The position numbers and the translations under genes were made by a program. This document shows, one piece after another, positions 31,301 through 46,926 of a stretch of DNA of 64,000 nucleotides (position 1 is its first letter; each line of letters starts with the position of its first letter). Under the pieces are notes generated by a model. That model did not search any database, had not been told where the DNA came from, and saw nothing but the letters and a program-made list of their open reading frames with translations. The DNA is taken from assembly GCF_013386115.1 (NCBI RefSeq), contig NZ_JACAOR010000007.1, positions 148,702 through 212,701 on the forward strand, in the 5' to 3' direction. The stretch is from Pseudomonas gingeri (GTDB taxonomy: Bacteria; Pseudomonadota; Gammaproteobacteria; Pseudomonadales; Pseudomonadaceae).

Positions 31301-31935
31301 TACTGGATCGGCAACGCCGGCAGGTCCACCGCGCGCCCCTGGCTGAGGCCAAGGTACAACTGCATCAGCTCTTCGATCATCACCTGCAGCGACCAGCCAT
31401 CGGCAACGATATGGTGCAGCGTCAGCACCAGCACCTGTTCCTCGGCGGCCACCTGCAACAGGGCCGCACGCATCAGGGGGCCGCTGCGCAGGTCGAAGGG
31501 CGCCTGGCTGTGGTTCTGGACAAAGGCCTGGATCTGCGTGTCGCGATCCCCCGGCGACAGCGCCTCGACCGCCAGGCTGAACGGCCCGGCGGGCAGCACC
31601 ACCTGCAAGGGCTGCTGCTCCACCTGGGTAAACACCGTGCGCAGGGTCTCGTGACGCGCCACCAGGGCCTGCAGACTGCCCTGCAACGCCGTCACATCGA
31701 GCTCGCCCTGCAAGCGCAACGCCACGGCGATGTTGTAGGCCGCGCTTTGCGGTGCCCATTGCCAGAGGAACCACTGGCGTTGTTGAGCGTAGGACAGGCG
31801 CAGCGGTTCTTCCGCCGCGCGCTTGAACACCGGCGCGATTTCGAACAGGTTGATGCCCTTCTGCTTGAGCAGAGTGGCCAGGCCTTTTCGCTGCATCGCC
31901 GAGAGCTGCCCTACCGACTCGATTAACTCCTGCAC
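25357..31935 (-). CDS. Pyoverdine peptide synthetase C-A-T-C-A-T (predicted Thr then Lys/Orn-like)
   Basis: About 2192 residues in two modules. Landmarks: C1 HHIVADGWS at about 180; A1 FDFSVWE at about 700 with code DFWNVGMVHK (Thr-type); T1 at about 1056; C2 HHIVSDGWS at about 1250; A2 NFDGFVEQ at about 1770 with code DGEDSTTITK; and T2 GGHSLLAAQ at about 2133. A2 belongs to the same group as the first synthetase's Lys-type domain (shared D-G-E-D start) but differs at the inner pocket positions, so its substrate is called only as a basic residue. There is no epimerization domain. A GTG at 31944 is also in frame. The GTG at 31935 is preferred because GAGAGG lies 9 nt upstream and the protein then begins MQELIES, like its paralogue at 17402. 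Confidence 0.9.
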   Translation of the reverse strand: MQELIESVGQLSAMQRKGLATLLKQKGINLFEIAPVFKRAAEEPLRLSYAQQRQWFLWQWAPQSAAYNIAVALRLQGELDVTALQGSLQALVARHETLRTVFTQVEQQPLQVVLPAGPFSLAVEALSPGDRDTQIQAFVQNHSQAPFDLRSGPLMRAALLQVAAEEQVLVLTLHHIVADGWSLQVMIEELMQLYLGLSQGRAVDLPALPIQYADYALWQRHWMEAGEQERQLAYWQQQLGGEQPVLELPTDHPRPVSQSFAGASCNLTLERDVSEGLKALARRESVTLFALLLASFQALLHRYSGQSDIRVGVPVANRERPEVERLIGFFVNTQVLKAEVDGQQRFVDLLHQVWQTAQQAQAHQDLPFEQLVEALEPGRNLSHSPLFQVMFNHQAESRLNLATGVAGLHLEPLQWQSQTAQFDLVLNTSEQAHGIEAVLKYATDLFDAATVERLAQHWASLLRAIVQDPCQRIAELPLLDATEQQQVLARWNPAPLEHPVSRCLHQLIEERAAQQPDAIAVSCAGRQLTYGELNARANQWAHQLIARGVGADVLVGVAAERSLEMIVALVAVLKAGGAYVPLDPAYPDERLRYMIGDSGLKLLLAQGHLLAQLPVPAGVECLDLNRPPEDERASNPECAVGVDNLAYVIYTSGSTGNPKGALLPHRNVLRLFSATDHWFDFGSADTWTLFHSYAFDFSVWEIFGALLHGGRLVVVPHDVSRSPQAFHALLCDERVTVLNQTPSAFKSLMAVAIESPRELALRHVVFGGEALEVQGLRPWFERFGDRSPTLINMYGITETTVHVTYRPLSLADLEQAAGSPIGEPIVDLSWYLLDDALNLTPPGCIGELYVAGAGLARGYLNQPGLTAGRFVADPFDPAGGRRLYRTGDLARMRADGVIDYIGRRDHQVKVRGFRIELGEIESRLQGHGQVREAAVLAVDGATGTQLVAYLVPARATLMHDAGQQAALRAELRDYLKLHLADYMVPAHLMLLEALPLTANGKLDRKALPAADTALLQQAYVAPRSPLEQQLAAIWGEVLKVGQVGLSDNFFELGGHSLLATQVISRARQVLGIELTLRSLFETRDLAGFAESAGQAGADRAPAFTAADRTGPLRLSYAQQRQWFLWQLEPDNTAYHIPAALSLNGRLDRQALRRSFEALIARHETLRTTFRQQDGQAVQIVHPAPTFELAVETLDSAEADAQSIMARISREVLTPFDLQQGPLLRARLLVVGEERHVLVVTLHHIVSDGWSMPIMVDELIEGYVACSQGQASRLKALPFQYVDYAHWQRDWMEAGEQARQLAYWTAQLGSEQPVLELPTDRPRPSLQSHAGARANIELDSGLVRQLKGVARQQGVTLFMLLLASFQTLLHRHSGQGDIRVGVPVANRGRVETEGLIGFFVNTQVLKAEFDVRTTFGQLLQQVRQAVLGAQAHQDLPFEHLVQALQPERSLSHSPLFQVMYNHQTELKGAVRPLPGLQVEAIDTGSPTAQFDLTLDTFEGEDGLRAALTYATALFEARTIERLAGHWRNLLRAIASQGVDQPVADLPLLGDEEQRLILGRWSRTEGVYPGEHCVHVLIEAQARRTPEAIALVFGDQTLTYRELDGQANRLAHQLRAMGVGPEVPVGIAVDRGLEMVVGLLAILKAGGAYVPLDPEFPEDRLAYMMQDSGIRLLLTHSRLLAHLPLTAALPVLCLDRAGAELQAFSEAALPNLALRDNLAYVIYTSGSTGKPKGVAIDHGALSAHCQVAIEYFRLEPRDRVLLFSTLNFDGFVEQLFPALCHGAGVVIRGNEVWDSTTFHREVLRSGITVADLSTAYWYLLVQDFNRLGIRDFGPLRQVSATGEAMPAEGIAFWKQAGLEHIRLLNTYGPTETTITASYLECAPYVRGDLARPVLMPIGRPLGGRRMYILDGAFNPAVQGGSGELLIGGALLARGYHHRPALTAERFIPDPFDEQGGGRLYRTGDVTRYRDEGLIEYVGRIDHQVKIRGFRIELGEIEARLQEHNQVREALVIDIDGPSGKQLAAYLVPNDPALAEADAATRQHLSGQLRDYLRASLPDYMVPAHLLVLARMPMTPNGKLDRKALPKPDPSLWQQDYVAPRSELEQQVAAIWAEVLQVERVGLHDNFFELGGHSLLAAQAISRIHSGLGIDIPLRLIFEKPQLNEFSQAFADTGLSLTDDGLSDIERMMNEMAEA

Positions 31936-31985
31936 GCGTTGCACCCTCTCAAAAAGCCATTCGGAAAAATCAGCCGGGAAACCGG

Positions 31986-39829
<7,844 letters not shown>

Positions 39830-39833
<4 letters not shown>

Positions 39834-42800
39834 GCTCCAAACTCCTCCAACGAACTCATGAACTGCTCCATATCGGCCCAGTCGTTATCCCCACTGCCCC
39901 GCACCAGCGTCTCCAGCTCGGCGGCCAGGTCGCTCAGCAGGGGCTTTTCAAACAGGCTGCGCAACGGCAGGCTGACTTCCAGACGTCCCTTGATCCGGGC
40001 GATCACCTGGGCGGCGAGCAAGGAATGCCCGCCCAACTCGAAGAAATGGTCGTCGAGGCCGACCCTGGGCACCTGCAGGACCTCTTCCCAGATGCCCGCC
40101 AGGCAACGTTCGGTATCGGTCTGCGGTTCGCGGTAGCTGGCTTGCAGTTGGCTCGGATCGGGAATCGGCAAGGCCTTGCGGTCCAGCTTGCCGCTGGGCG
40201 TCAGGGGCAGGACCGGCAGCACCAGCAGGTGCGAGGGGACCATGTAGTCCGGCAACCGGCCTTGCAGGAAAGCCTTGATCTGCAGGCGCCAGACACTCTG
40301 CTGCGCCGGCTCCAGAGGTTGCTCGGCGACCACGTAGCCGACCAGTTGCGTACCGCCGGCCAGCGGCAGGGCCAGCACGGCAGCCTCGCGCACACCAGGG
40401 CATTGCAGCAGGCGCGCCTCGACTTCCCCCAACTCGAGGCGGAAGCCGCGGATCTTGACCTGGTGGTCGACGCGGCCGATGTACTCCACCGCGCCGTCCT
40501 CGCGCAGACGGGCGCGGTCACCGGTACGGTAGAGGCGCTCGCCGGGGCTGAAGGGGTCGGCGATAAAGCGCAGGGCGCTCAGGGCCGGTTGTCCCTGATA
40601 ACCGCGGGCCAGGCCCGGGCCGCCGATGTACAGCTCACCCACGGCCCCCTGGGGCAACAGGTTGAGGTCGGCGTCGAGCACCCGCAGGCGCCGGGCCGAC
40701 AGGCCGAAACCGATGGGCACGCCGCGCCAGGACACGGCTTCAGGCAACAGCTCGCTGCAATCGTAGGTGGTCGAGACCACCGTCGCTTCCGTCGGGCCGT
40801 AGGTGTTGATCAGGCGTACCGCCGCCAACCCCGCCTGCCGCCACAGGCGCAGGCCGTCGACTGCCATGGCCTCGCCGCCGATATGGATCTGCCGCAGCGC
40901 GCCGTAGCCGGCCGGTGGCCGGGCCGCCCAGTCCTGCACCAGCAAGTGCCAGTAGGCGGCCGGCAAATCGGCCAGGGTAATGCCGTGGCACAGGATCGCC
41001 TCGTGCAGCGTGGCGCTGTCCCACAGCCGCTCGTCGCGCAGCACCACGCAGGCACCGAGGCACAGCGGCGGGAAGAACTGCTCGACGAAACCATCGAAGC
41101 TGCTGGTGGCGAACTGCAGGACCCGGTCCGTTTCCACCAGCTCACTGTACTGCGTGGCCCGGGCGACGAACTCGGCCAGGGCATGGTGGCTGATCGCGAC
41201 ACCTTTCGGACGGCCGGTGGAGCCCGAGGTATAAATCACATAGGCCAGCGAGGCCGCCGCCGGTTGCGCCTGCGGGTCGCTTTCGCAATAGGTCGAATCG
41301 TTGATCCGGTCCAGGCACAGGGTTTCGATCCCCTCCAGCGAAGGCAGACTCTCCAGCCACCGGTCCTGGGTCAGCAACAGCTGCAGGCCACTGTCCTGCA
41401 GCACGTGGGCCAGGCGTTCGGCCGGGGTCTGCGGGTCCAGCGGGACATAGGCACCGCCGGCCTTGAGCACCGCGAGAATCGCCACGGCCATGTCCAGGGA
41501 GCGGCCGAGCGCCAGTCCCACCAGCACCTCCGGCCCGACGCCACGGCCGCGCAGCAGGTGCGCCAGGCGGTTGGCACTACGGTTCAGCTCGGCGTAGCTC
41601 AGGCTCTGGCGGTTATTGTGTGGGAGCCGGCTTGCCGGCGAAGGGGCCCTTGAATCCTGCATCGCCCCTTCGGACACCATCGCCGGCAAGCCGCCTCCCA
41701 CAGGGTCGGGTCCGGCGAGAATCACGGCGATGGCCTCGGGGGTACGTCGGGCCTGGGCCTCGAACAACTGTGGCATCAGCAATGCCGTGTCCGCCGGCGT
41801 CGGCAGGGCGCTGCCGCTGTCCAGCAAGCGGGCGGTTTCGTCCGCCGCGAGCATCGGCAAATGACCGATCGGCTGTTGCGGGTCAAGACAGACCCCGCGC
41901 AACAGGTTGCGCCAGTGTGCGGCCAGGCGCGCAATGGTCTTGGCATCGAAAATATCGGTGGCGTAGGTGAAGGCCGCGAACAGTTGCTCGCCCTCCTCGC
42001 GGGTTTCCAGCATGAGGTCGCTGGTCGCGGCATGCTGCCGCGCTTCCCCGGCCGCCTGCTCCTCGCTCAGATGCGCCACCCGCAGCCCGCACGCCAACTG
42101 CTTGCCCTGCACGTCGGTGACCAGCGGCTGATGGTTGAACATCACCTGGAACAACGGGTTGTGGCTCTGGCTGCGAGCCGGTTGCAGGGCCTCGATCAGC
42201 GCATCGAACGGCAGTTCCTGGTGCGCCTGTGCTCCCGAGGAAGCCTGGCGCAGGCTCTGCAGCAGATCGGTGAAACGGGTCCGGGCCTGCACTTCGCTGC
42301 GCAGCACCTGGGTGTTGACGAAGAAACCGATCAGGCCCTCGGTCTCGCTGCGGGTACGGTTGGCGATCAGTCCGCCAACGCGGATATCGGTCTGCCCGCT
42401 GTAGCGGTGCAGCAGGCTCTTGAACGATGCCAGCAGGACCACGAAGAGCGACACGCCCTGGCGCTGGGCCAGGGCCTTGAGTGCCTGGCGCAGATCGCCA
42501 TCGACCAGCACTTCCAGGCGCGCGCCCCGATGGCTGGCCTGGGCCGGATGGGGACGGTCGGTGGGCAGTTCGAGCACCGGGTGCTCTTCCCCCAGGTGGC
42601 CGCGCCAGTAGGCCAGTTGCCGTTCCTGCTCACCCGCCTCGAGCCAGCTGCGCTGCCACAGCGCATAGTCGCGATAGTGCACGGCCAGCGGACTCAACGA
42701 AACCGGCGCATGGGCGACGCAGGCATCGTAACAACGGGTGAATTCGTCGATGAGGATGTTCATCGACCAGCCATCGGCAATGATGTGGTGCAGGGTCAGC

Positions 42801-43333
42801 AGCAACACGTGCTCCTGCTCGGCCAGGCGCAGCAGGCGGATACTGAGCAAGGGGCCCTGCTGCAGGTCGAACGCCTGCGCCGCTTCCCCGGCCATGATCT
42901 GGCGCGCGCGGGGCCAACGCTGGTCCTCGGCCATGCCCGACAGGTCGCTGACGACGATATTCACCGCGCTCGGCTGCGCGACGCGCTGGAACGCCCGCTC
43001 GCCGTCCTGGCCGAAGGTGGTGCGCAGGCATTCGTGACGGGCCACCAGGGCGCTGAAGGCCTGCTCCAGCGCCGACAGGTCGAGCGACCCCTCCAGACGA
43101 ACGGCCATGGGCAGGTTGTAGGCCGCGCTGTGCGGATCGAGCTGCCAGAGAAACCACATGCGCTGCTGCGCGTAGGACAGACCGTCACGTTCCGAAACCC
43201 CGTCGCAGGAGGCGATGGGCAGCAACGAGAAGTCGACACCCTCCCTGTCCATGGCTGCCAGGAAGATACGGCGTTTTTCCTGGGGCAGCTCGATGAAACG
43301 ACGGGCGAGTTTCTGTGCGTCTTGGGGCTTCAT
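39830..43333 (-). CDS. First peptide-chain synthetase C-A-T (predicted Lys), A domain carrying an in-frame REPIN
   Basis: 1167 residues in one module: C with HHIIADGWS at about 185, A with SFDGFVEQ at about 750, T with ELGGHSLLAAQ at about 1103. The pocket code reads DGEDHGTVVK, which I associate with lysine activation in pyoverdine synthetases (moderate confidence). By operon order it would accept the acyl-Glu-Tyr-Dab chain from the PvdL chromophore synthetase, which is outside this window. Near residues 540-575 the N-terminal part of the A domain has about 34 residues more than the other nine A domains in the window. Most of these are encoded by a REP palindrome pair (41619-41703) that keeps the frame open. 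An AAGGA lies 9 nt before the ATG. Confidence 0.91.
41619..41703. repeat. REPIN (two inverted REP sequences) inside the coding sequence
   Basis: TGTGGGAGCCGGCTTGCCGG begins at 41619. Its near-complement, ATCGCCGGCAAGCCGCCTCC followed by CACAG, occupies 41679-41703, with about 36 bp between. The arms match except for one base. The same family occurs at 44553-44636. It is read through in frame by the NRPS gene. Confidence 0.85.
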
Positions 43334-43360
43334 GTGAGAGGGTCCTTGCTGATCGGCGGC

Positions 43361-43381
43361 ACGGCCGGGGGGCCCGGCCGT
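43361..43381 (-). repeat. Stem-loop between syrP-like gene and first NRPS gene
   Basis: ACGGCCGGG (43361-43369) and CCCGGCCGT (43373-43381) form a perfect 9-bp stem with a GGG loop in the 79-bp gap. There is no T-run, so it is probably not a full terminator. It could reduce or stabilise the transcript between the hydroxylase and the synthetases. Confidence 0.5.
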
Positions 43382-43412
43382 ATCAACAAGAACGAACCGC
43401 CCGGCTGGGGAT

Positions 43413-44393
43413 TTAGCGTGGAAGCGAGTAACCTTCGGCCATCGCCACCACGACCTTGCGCTTGCCGGTGAATGGCGAGCGGGAATGGGCCGCCAGCATG
43501 TTGTCGAGCATCAGCACGTCGTTTTCCTGCCAGGGAAAGCTGATGGTGCAGCCATCGAGCACACCCCGGACCTCGTCGAGCAGATCGACCTCGATGGCCG
43601 AGCCGTCGCCGTAGTAGACATTGCGCGGCAGGTCTTCCTCATCCACCACATCGAGCAGGGTCTCGCGCACTTCCGGCTGCAGGTTGGACACATGGAACAG
43701 GTGCGCCTGGTTGAACCAGACCATCTCCTGGGTCACCGGGTGGCGGGCCACCGTCTGGCAGCGCTGGCGGGTGCGCAATTCGCCGTCGTCCTTCCATTCG
43801 CACTCGATGGCGTGGGCCCGGCAGTAGGCTTCGACCACCGCCTCGTCATCGGTGTTGAACACCTGGCTCCAGTCCACGTCCAGGCCGTTGCCGTAGTTGC
43901 GCACGTACATCAGGCCCTTGCTGATGAACCGCTCGCGGATAGATGCCGGCACCCGGCGATAGACTTCCCGACTGTCGCAGATCGGCGTTTCGCCGCCGGT
44001 CTGTGCCGCGATCATGCTGTAGAACCAGATCTTCATCGGCCATTCGAGGGTATAGGCCTGCTCGTTGTGCAACGGAATGCTCTGGTGCGCCGGGTATTCG
44101 GTCGAGGTGTACACCCCCTTGGTCACGTTGCTGCGCGGCGTCGAGCCGAACTCGTAATTGAGCAACGGATGGCCGAAGCCCGCCGCGAACTCACGGAAGG
44201 CTTCGGCGCCACCCACGTCGAAACCGCGCAGCAGAACGCCGCCGGCACGGTACAGGTGCGCGTCGATCAGCGGCTTGCATTCGCCGAACGCCTCCCTCAG
44301 GTCGAGCCCCGGCTCAGGCGCCTGGATCAGCATGGGCAAGGTGCCCGAACCGGTCAGCAGCGGCCGGATAGCCAAACTCAATGCGTTGTTCAT
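43413..44393 (-). CDS. SyrP/TauD-family non-heme iron oxygenase, probable aspartate beta-hydroxylase
   Basis: 326 residues of the TauD/TfdA Fe(II)/2-oxoglutarate oxygenase family. The iron-binding facial triad is visible as HNE in IPLHNEQAY (about residue 110) and a distal His in AAHSRSPF near the C-terminus, followed by the cosubstrate arginine in GKRKVVV. SyrP-like enzymes hydroxylate aspartate held on NRPS carrier proteins, giving beta-hydroxyaspartate, a bidentate iron ligand. Two Asp-type modules follow in the same operon, which supports this substrate. The ATG at 44393 is preferred over an upstream start at 44453 because GGGAGAAG precedes it. It is the first gene after a PvdS-type box. 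Whether it belongs to the class needing a dedicated interface domain in the synthetase cannot be told by eye. Confidence 0.88.
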   Translation of the reverse strand: MNNALSLAIRPLLTGSGTLPMLIQAPEPGLDLREAFGECKPLIDAHLYRAGGVLLRGFDVGGAEAFREFAAGFGHPLLNYEFGSTPRSNVTKGVYTSTEYPAHQSIPLHNEQAYTLEWPMKIWFYSMIAAQTGGETPICDSREVYRRVPASIRERFISKGLMYVRNYGNGLDVDWSQVFNTDDEAVVEAYCRAHAIECEWKDDGELRTRQRCQTVARHPVTQEMVWFNQAHLFHVSNLQPEVRETLLDVVDEEDLPRNVYYGDGSAIEVDLLDEVRGVLDGCTISFPWQENDVLMLDNMLAAHSRSPFTGKRKVVVAMAEGYSLPR

Positions 44394-44471
44394 GACGACT
44401 CTTCTCCCTTGATCTCGGATCGCAAGGGCTGGGCGCGCGAATGCGCCGTGCACCTGGCTGTGCTTCGGTTA

Positions 44472-44495
44472 ACGGATGGCCGGACGGGGAAATTA
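44472..44495 (-). promoter_or_regulatory. PvdS-type box (TAATT variant) for the syrP-NRPS operon
   Basis: Read on the minus strand: CCTAATTTCCCCG, with TAATT at 44495-44491, 16 nt, then CGT at 44474-44472. It differs from TAAAT by one base but keeps the exact spacing and closely matches the fpvA box context CCTAAATTTCCCCG. It lies about 80 bp before the syrP-like ATG. Confidence 0.6.
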
Positions 44496-44552
44496 GGCAG
44501 AGCGGGCAACGCCGGTCGGATGCCCGAACGATTTCGAAAACAGCACACACCT

Positions 44553-44636
44553 TGTGGGAGCCCGGCTTGCCGGCGATGGCGTCCGATCAGCCTATGCAAG
44601 GCTTGAGGGCCTCATCGCCGGCAAGCCGGCTCCTAC
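44553..44636. repeat. REPIN between the syrP-like gene and fpvG
   Basis: TGTGGGAGCCCGGCTTGCCG starts at 44553 and its inverted partner ATCGCCGGCAAGCCGGCTCC starts at 44613, with about 33 bp between. It is the same REP family as the copy inside the NRPS gene at 41619. The 435-bp region 44394-44828 otherwise holds the PvdS-type box and two hairpins. Confidence 0.85.
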
Positions 44637-44746
44637 CGGGACCGAGCAAGACCGGGACTTGCGGGCGCAGAAATATTTACTTTCATTTCCCTATACGTTT
44701 TTCCCCTGCTCATTCGTCTCATCTAGATGCAGTCGTCCGCGTAGGC

Positions 44747-44767
44747 AAAAGCCACGGCCGGCTTTTT
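44747..44767 (+). terminator. Terminator-like hairpin in the fpvG leader
   Basis: AAAAGCC (44747-44753), loop ACGGCC, GGCTTTT (44760-44766), ending in T residues. It is short, and sits 62 bp before fpvG rather than after a gene, so it may be an attenuator or chance. Confidence 0.35.
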
Positions 44768-44770
44768 CCG

Positions 44771-44800
44771 GGAGCGAGGCTCTTTCTCAAGCCTCGCTCC
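44771..44800 (+). repeat. Strong 11-bp stem-loop just upstream of fpvG
   Basis: GGAGCGAGGCT (44771-44781), 8-nt loop, AGCCTCGCTCC (44790-44800). The stem is perfect and ends 28 nt before the fpvG start codon, so it would lie in the mRNA leader near the ribosome-binding region. Confidence 0.55.
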
Positions 44801-44828
44801 GTCCCCCGAAATCGAGAACCCGCTTTCC

Positions 44829-46037
44829 ATGTCCAAGAAGTCCCGCTCGAAACTCTGGTTCCTGGTCCATAGCTGGCTGGCCCTGCCCATCTGGTTTTTT
44901 GTCCTGATCGTCTGTGTCACCGGCACGCTGGCGGTGGTCAGCCAGGAAATCGTCTGGCTGGCCAATCCGGAAATCCGCGCCAGCAAACCTTCGGATGACG
45001 CCCCGCTGCTGAGCTATGACCAGGTGCTGGCCGCCATCAAGAAAAACGAGCCCGATCTGATCGTGCAATTGATCCAGCGCCCGGACGAAAGCCATTTCGC
45101 CCTGCTGGCCGATATCAGCTATCCGGACGGGCGCTCGGTGACGGTCTACGTCAACCCGTACACCGGCGTCATCCAGGGCATCAGCCCGCAATTCAACTTC
45201 AAGAACTTCACCCGCGCCCTGCACGGCTGGTGGCTGGTGCCGTTCACCGACGGCTATAGCTGGGGCTGGTACCTGGTGTCGCTGCTGGGCATACCGATGC
45301 TCGCCTCGCTGGTGACCGGCCTGGTGGTGTACAAGCGCTTCTGGAAAGGTTTTTTCAAGCCGACCCTGCGTTTTCGCCATGGTGCACGGATCTTCTGGGG
45401 CGATTTCCACCGCTTGAGCGGCATCTGGTCGATCTGGTTCATCGCGGTGATTTCCATCACCGGCACCTGGTTCCTGATCCAGGCCATCCTCGCCGACAAC
45501 CAGATCAGCATCGCCACCCGACCGATCCCGGCCATCATCTCCCACGACAGTGCGCCGCTGATGCCTGACGGCCGGCCGGCGCCGATGCTGGCCGCCGACG
45601 AGGCCCTGCGCATTGCCAGGGAACAGGTACCCGGACTCGACGCCAGCTTCATCAGCCTGCCGAGCAACGCCTACAGCCCGTTCGAAGTCGGCGGCCGCAG
45701 CTGGTACCCGTTGATGTACCAGACCCTGGAACTCAACCCCTACACCGGCAAGATCGAGCAGTCGCGCCTGCTTTCCGACCGCACGGGCCTGGAGTTCGTC
45801 ACCGAGTCGATGCGACCGCTGCATACCGGCGACTTCGGTGGCCTGTGGATCAAGCTGATCTGGTTCTTCTTCGGCCTGCTGCTGAGCATGATGGTCCTCA
45901 GCGGCCTGTTGATCTGGAGCAAGCGCACCGCCCTGGCCACGGTCAACGCCCTCAAGCGCAGTGCCAAGGCCGAACGCCCCGGTACTGCCAGGCCCCGCGC
46001 CGTCCTGGGCGCCGAGACTTCGGAGGTCAACCCGTGA
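44829..46037 (+). CDS. fpvG: FpvG, PepSY-type inner-membrane ferripyoverdine reductase
   Basis: 402 residues, PepSY-associated transmembrane family. Hydrophobic segments are visible at about residues 10-35 (WFFVLIVCVTGTLAVV), 140-165, 200-225 and 345-370, with a periplasmic PepSY-like region between the first two. In P. aeruginosa FpvG (PA2403) works with FpvH, FpvJ and FpvK to reduce Fe3+ in ferripyoverdine in the periplasm so that iron can be released and pyoverdine recycled. It is the first of eight genes in one tight operon, and its stop overlaps the fpvH start. No good PvdS box was found in front; two hairpins occupy the leader. The ribosome-binding site is weak (CGAGAA). Confidence 0.92.
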   Translation: MSKKSRSKLWFLVHSWLALPIWFFVLIVCVTGTLAVVSQEIVWLANPEIRASKPSDDAPLLSYDQVLAAIKKNEPDLIVQLIQRPDESHFALLADISYPDGRSVTVYVNPYTGVIQGISPQFNFKNFTRALHGWWLVPFTDGYSWGWYLVSLLGIPMLASLVTGLVVYKRFWKGFFKPTLRFRHGARIFWGDFHRLSGIWSIWFIAVISITGTWFLIQAILADNQISIATRPIPAIISHDSAPLMPDGRPAPMLAADEALRIAREQVPGLDASFISLPSNAYSPFEVGGRSWYPLMYQTLELNPYTGKIEQSRLLSDRTGLEFVTESMRPLHTGDFGGLWIKLIWFFFGLLLSMMVLSGLLIWSKRTALATVNALKRSAKAERPGTARPRAVLGAETSEVNP

Positions 46038-46573
46038 GCAAGACTGCCGTGGCACCCGCCACCTCGACCCTGGGCCGCCTCTGGCACAAGTGGCGCTTTC
46101 ACCTGAACATCCTGCTGGTACTGATCCCGCTGGGCTTCATGCCCCGGTATTTTTCCGATGCGGCGCTGTTCCGTGGCGACACCGGCCTGGGCCAGCATGT
46201 GAACGAACTGCAGGTCGGTCCCTGGAGCCTGCAACTGGCCGAACTGTGGGACGAAGCACCGCGTCGTGACGGTCCCGCCGGCTACTTCAAAAGCTTCAAC
46301 GCCAGTCTCTGCGCCGACTGTATCGACCAGGTCAAGGCCACTTACCTGCGCGTCGGCAAACCGCGCAGCCTGCGCGCCGCCGGCGTGATCTTCTTCGGCA
46401 CGCCCTATCGCATGGGCGCCGTGGTGCCGATCCCGGACAACACCAGGGACGATGCCGAGCTCTGGGTCACCCTGGAAGGCTGGGATGGCTCGGTGCACCA
46501 GGCCTCCATTCCCCTGATCCAGGCCTCGCCGCTGACGATCGCCTGGCTGAAAAAACAAGGTAACCGCCCATGA
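46034..46573 (+). CDS. fpvH: FpvH, accessory protein of the ferripyoverdine reduction system
   Basis: 179 residues from a GTG at 46034 that overlaps the fpvG stop (GTGA) and has CGGAGG eight bases upstream. There is one clear membrane segment near residues 20-38 (FHLNILLVLIPLGFM) and a soluble, probably periplasmic, remainder with CADC at about residue 93. The frame is open farther upstream, but that part is a shadow of fpvG. Position and size match P. aeruginosa PA2404 (FpvH), one of four proteins needed for ferripyoverdine reduction. The molecular role of this subunit is not clear from sequence. Confidence 0.87.
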   Translation: MSKTAVAPATSTLGRLWHKWRFHLNILLVLIPLGFMPRYFSDAALFRGDTGLGQHVNELQVGPWSLQLAELWDEAPRRDGPAGYFKSFNASLCADCIDQVKATYLRVGKPRSLRAAGVIFFGTPYRMGAVVPIPDNTRDDAELWVTLEGWDGSVHQASIPLIQASPLTIAWLKKQGNRP

Positions 46574-46926
46574 GCCCATTGCATCGTCCCTTCCCTTCGC
46601 CAATCACCCGACGCCTGCTGGCCGGCGCCGCGCTGCTGGCGGCCAGCGGCCTGAGCCTGACCGCCCAGGCCCATAACCCGATGTGCGAATGCAAACAGAT
46701 CGACGCCGAGCAGATCCAGTGCAAAGGGGGCTTTTCCGACGGCAGCGGCGCGCCGGGAGTGACCCTGGACGTGATCGGCTACGACGAGACCGTCCTGCTG
46801 CCCGGCAAGCTGGGGGCGGACTCGACGCTCACCTTCAAGAAACCGGGCAGCGATTTCTATGTCCTGTTCGACGCCGGTCCCGGTCACGTCGTGGAAGTCG
46901 ACAAAGCGGATATCGAGGCACCATGA
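46570..46926 (+). CDS. fpvJ: FpvJ, small periplasmic accessory protein
   Basis: 118 residues with an N-terminal export signal (RRLLAGAALLAASGLSLTAQAH, cleavage expected near residue 35) and a small domain rich in Cys at its start (MCECK and QCKGGF). The three cysteines could bind metal or form a disulfide; this is inference. The start overlaps the fpvH stop by 4 bp (ATGA). It corresponds by position to P. aeruginosa PA2405 (FpvJ) in the periplasmic iron-release system. Confidence 0.86.
   Translation: MSPLHRPFPSPITRRLLAGAALLAASGLSLTAQAHNPMCECKQIDAEQIQCKGGFSDGSGAPGVTLDVIGYDETVLLPGKLGADSTLTFKKPGSDFYVLFDAGPGHVVEVDKADIEAP

Noticed and set aside
44670..44710. PvdS box for fpvG near ATTTACTTTCATTTCCCTATACGT
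   Set aside because: CGT is present but no TAAAT or TAATT lies 16-17 nt upstream.
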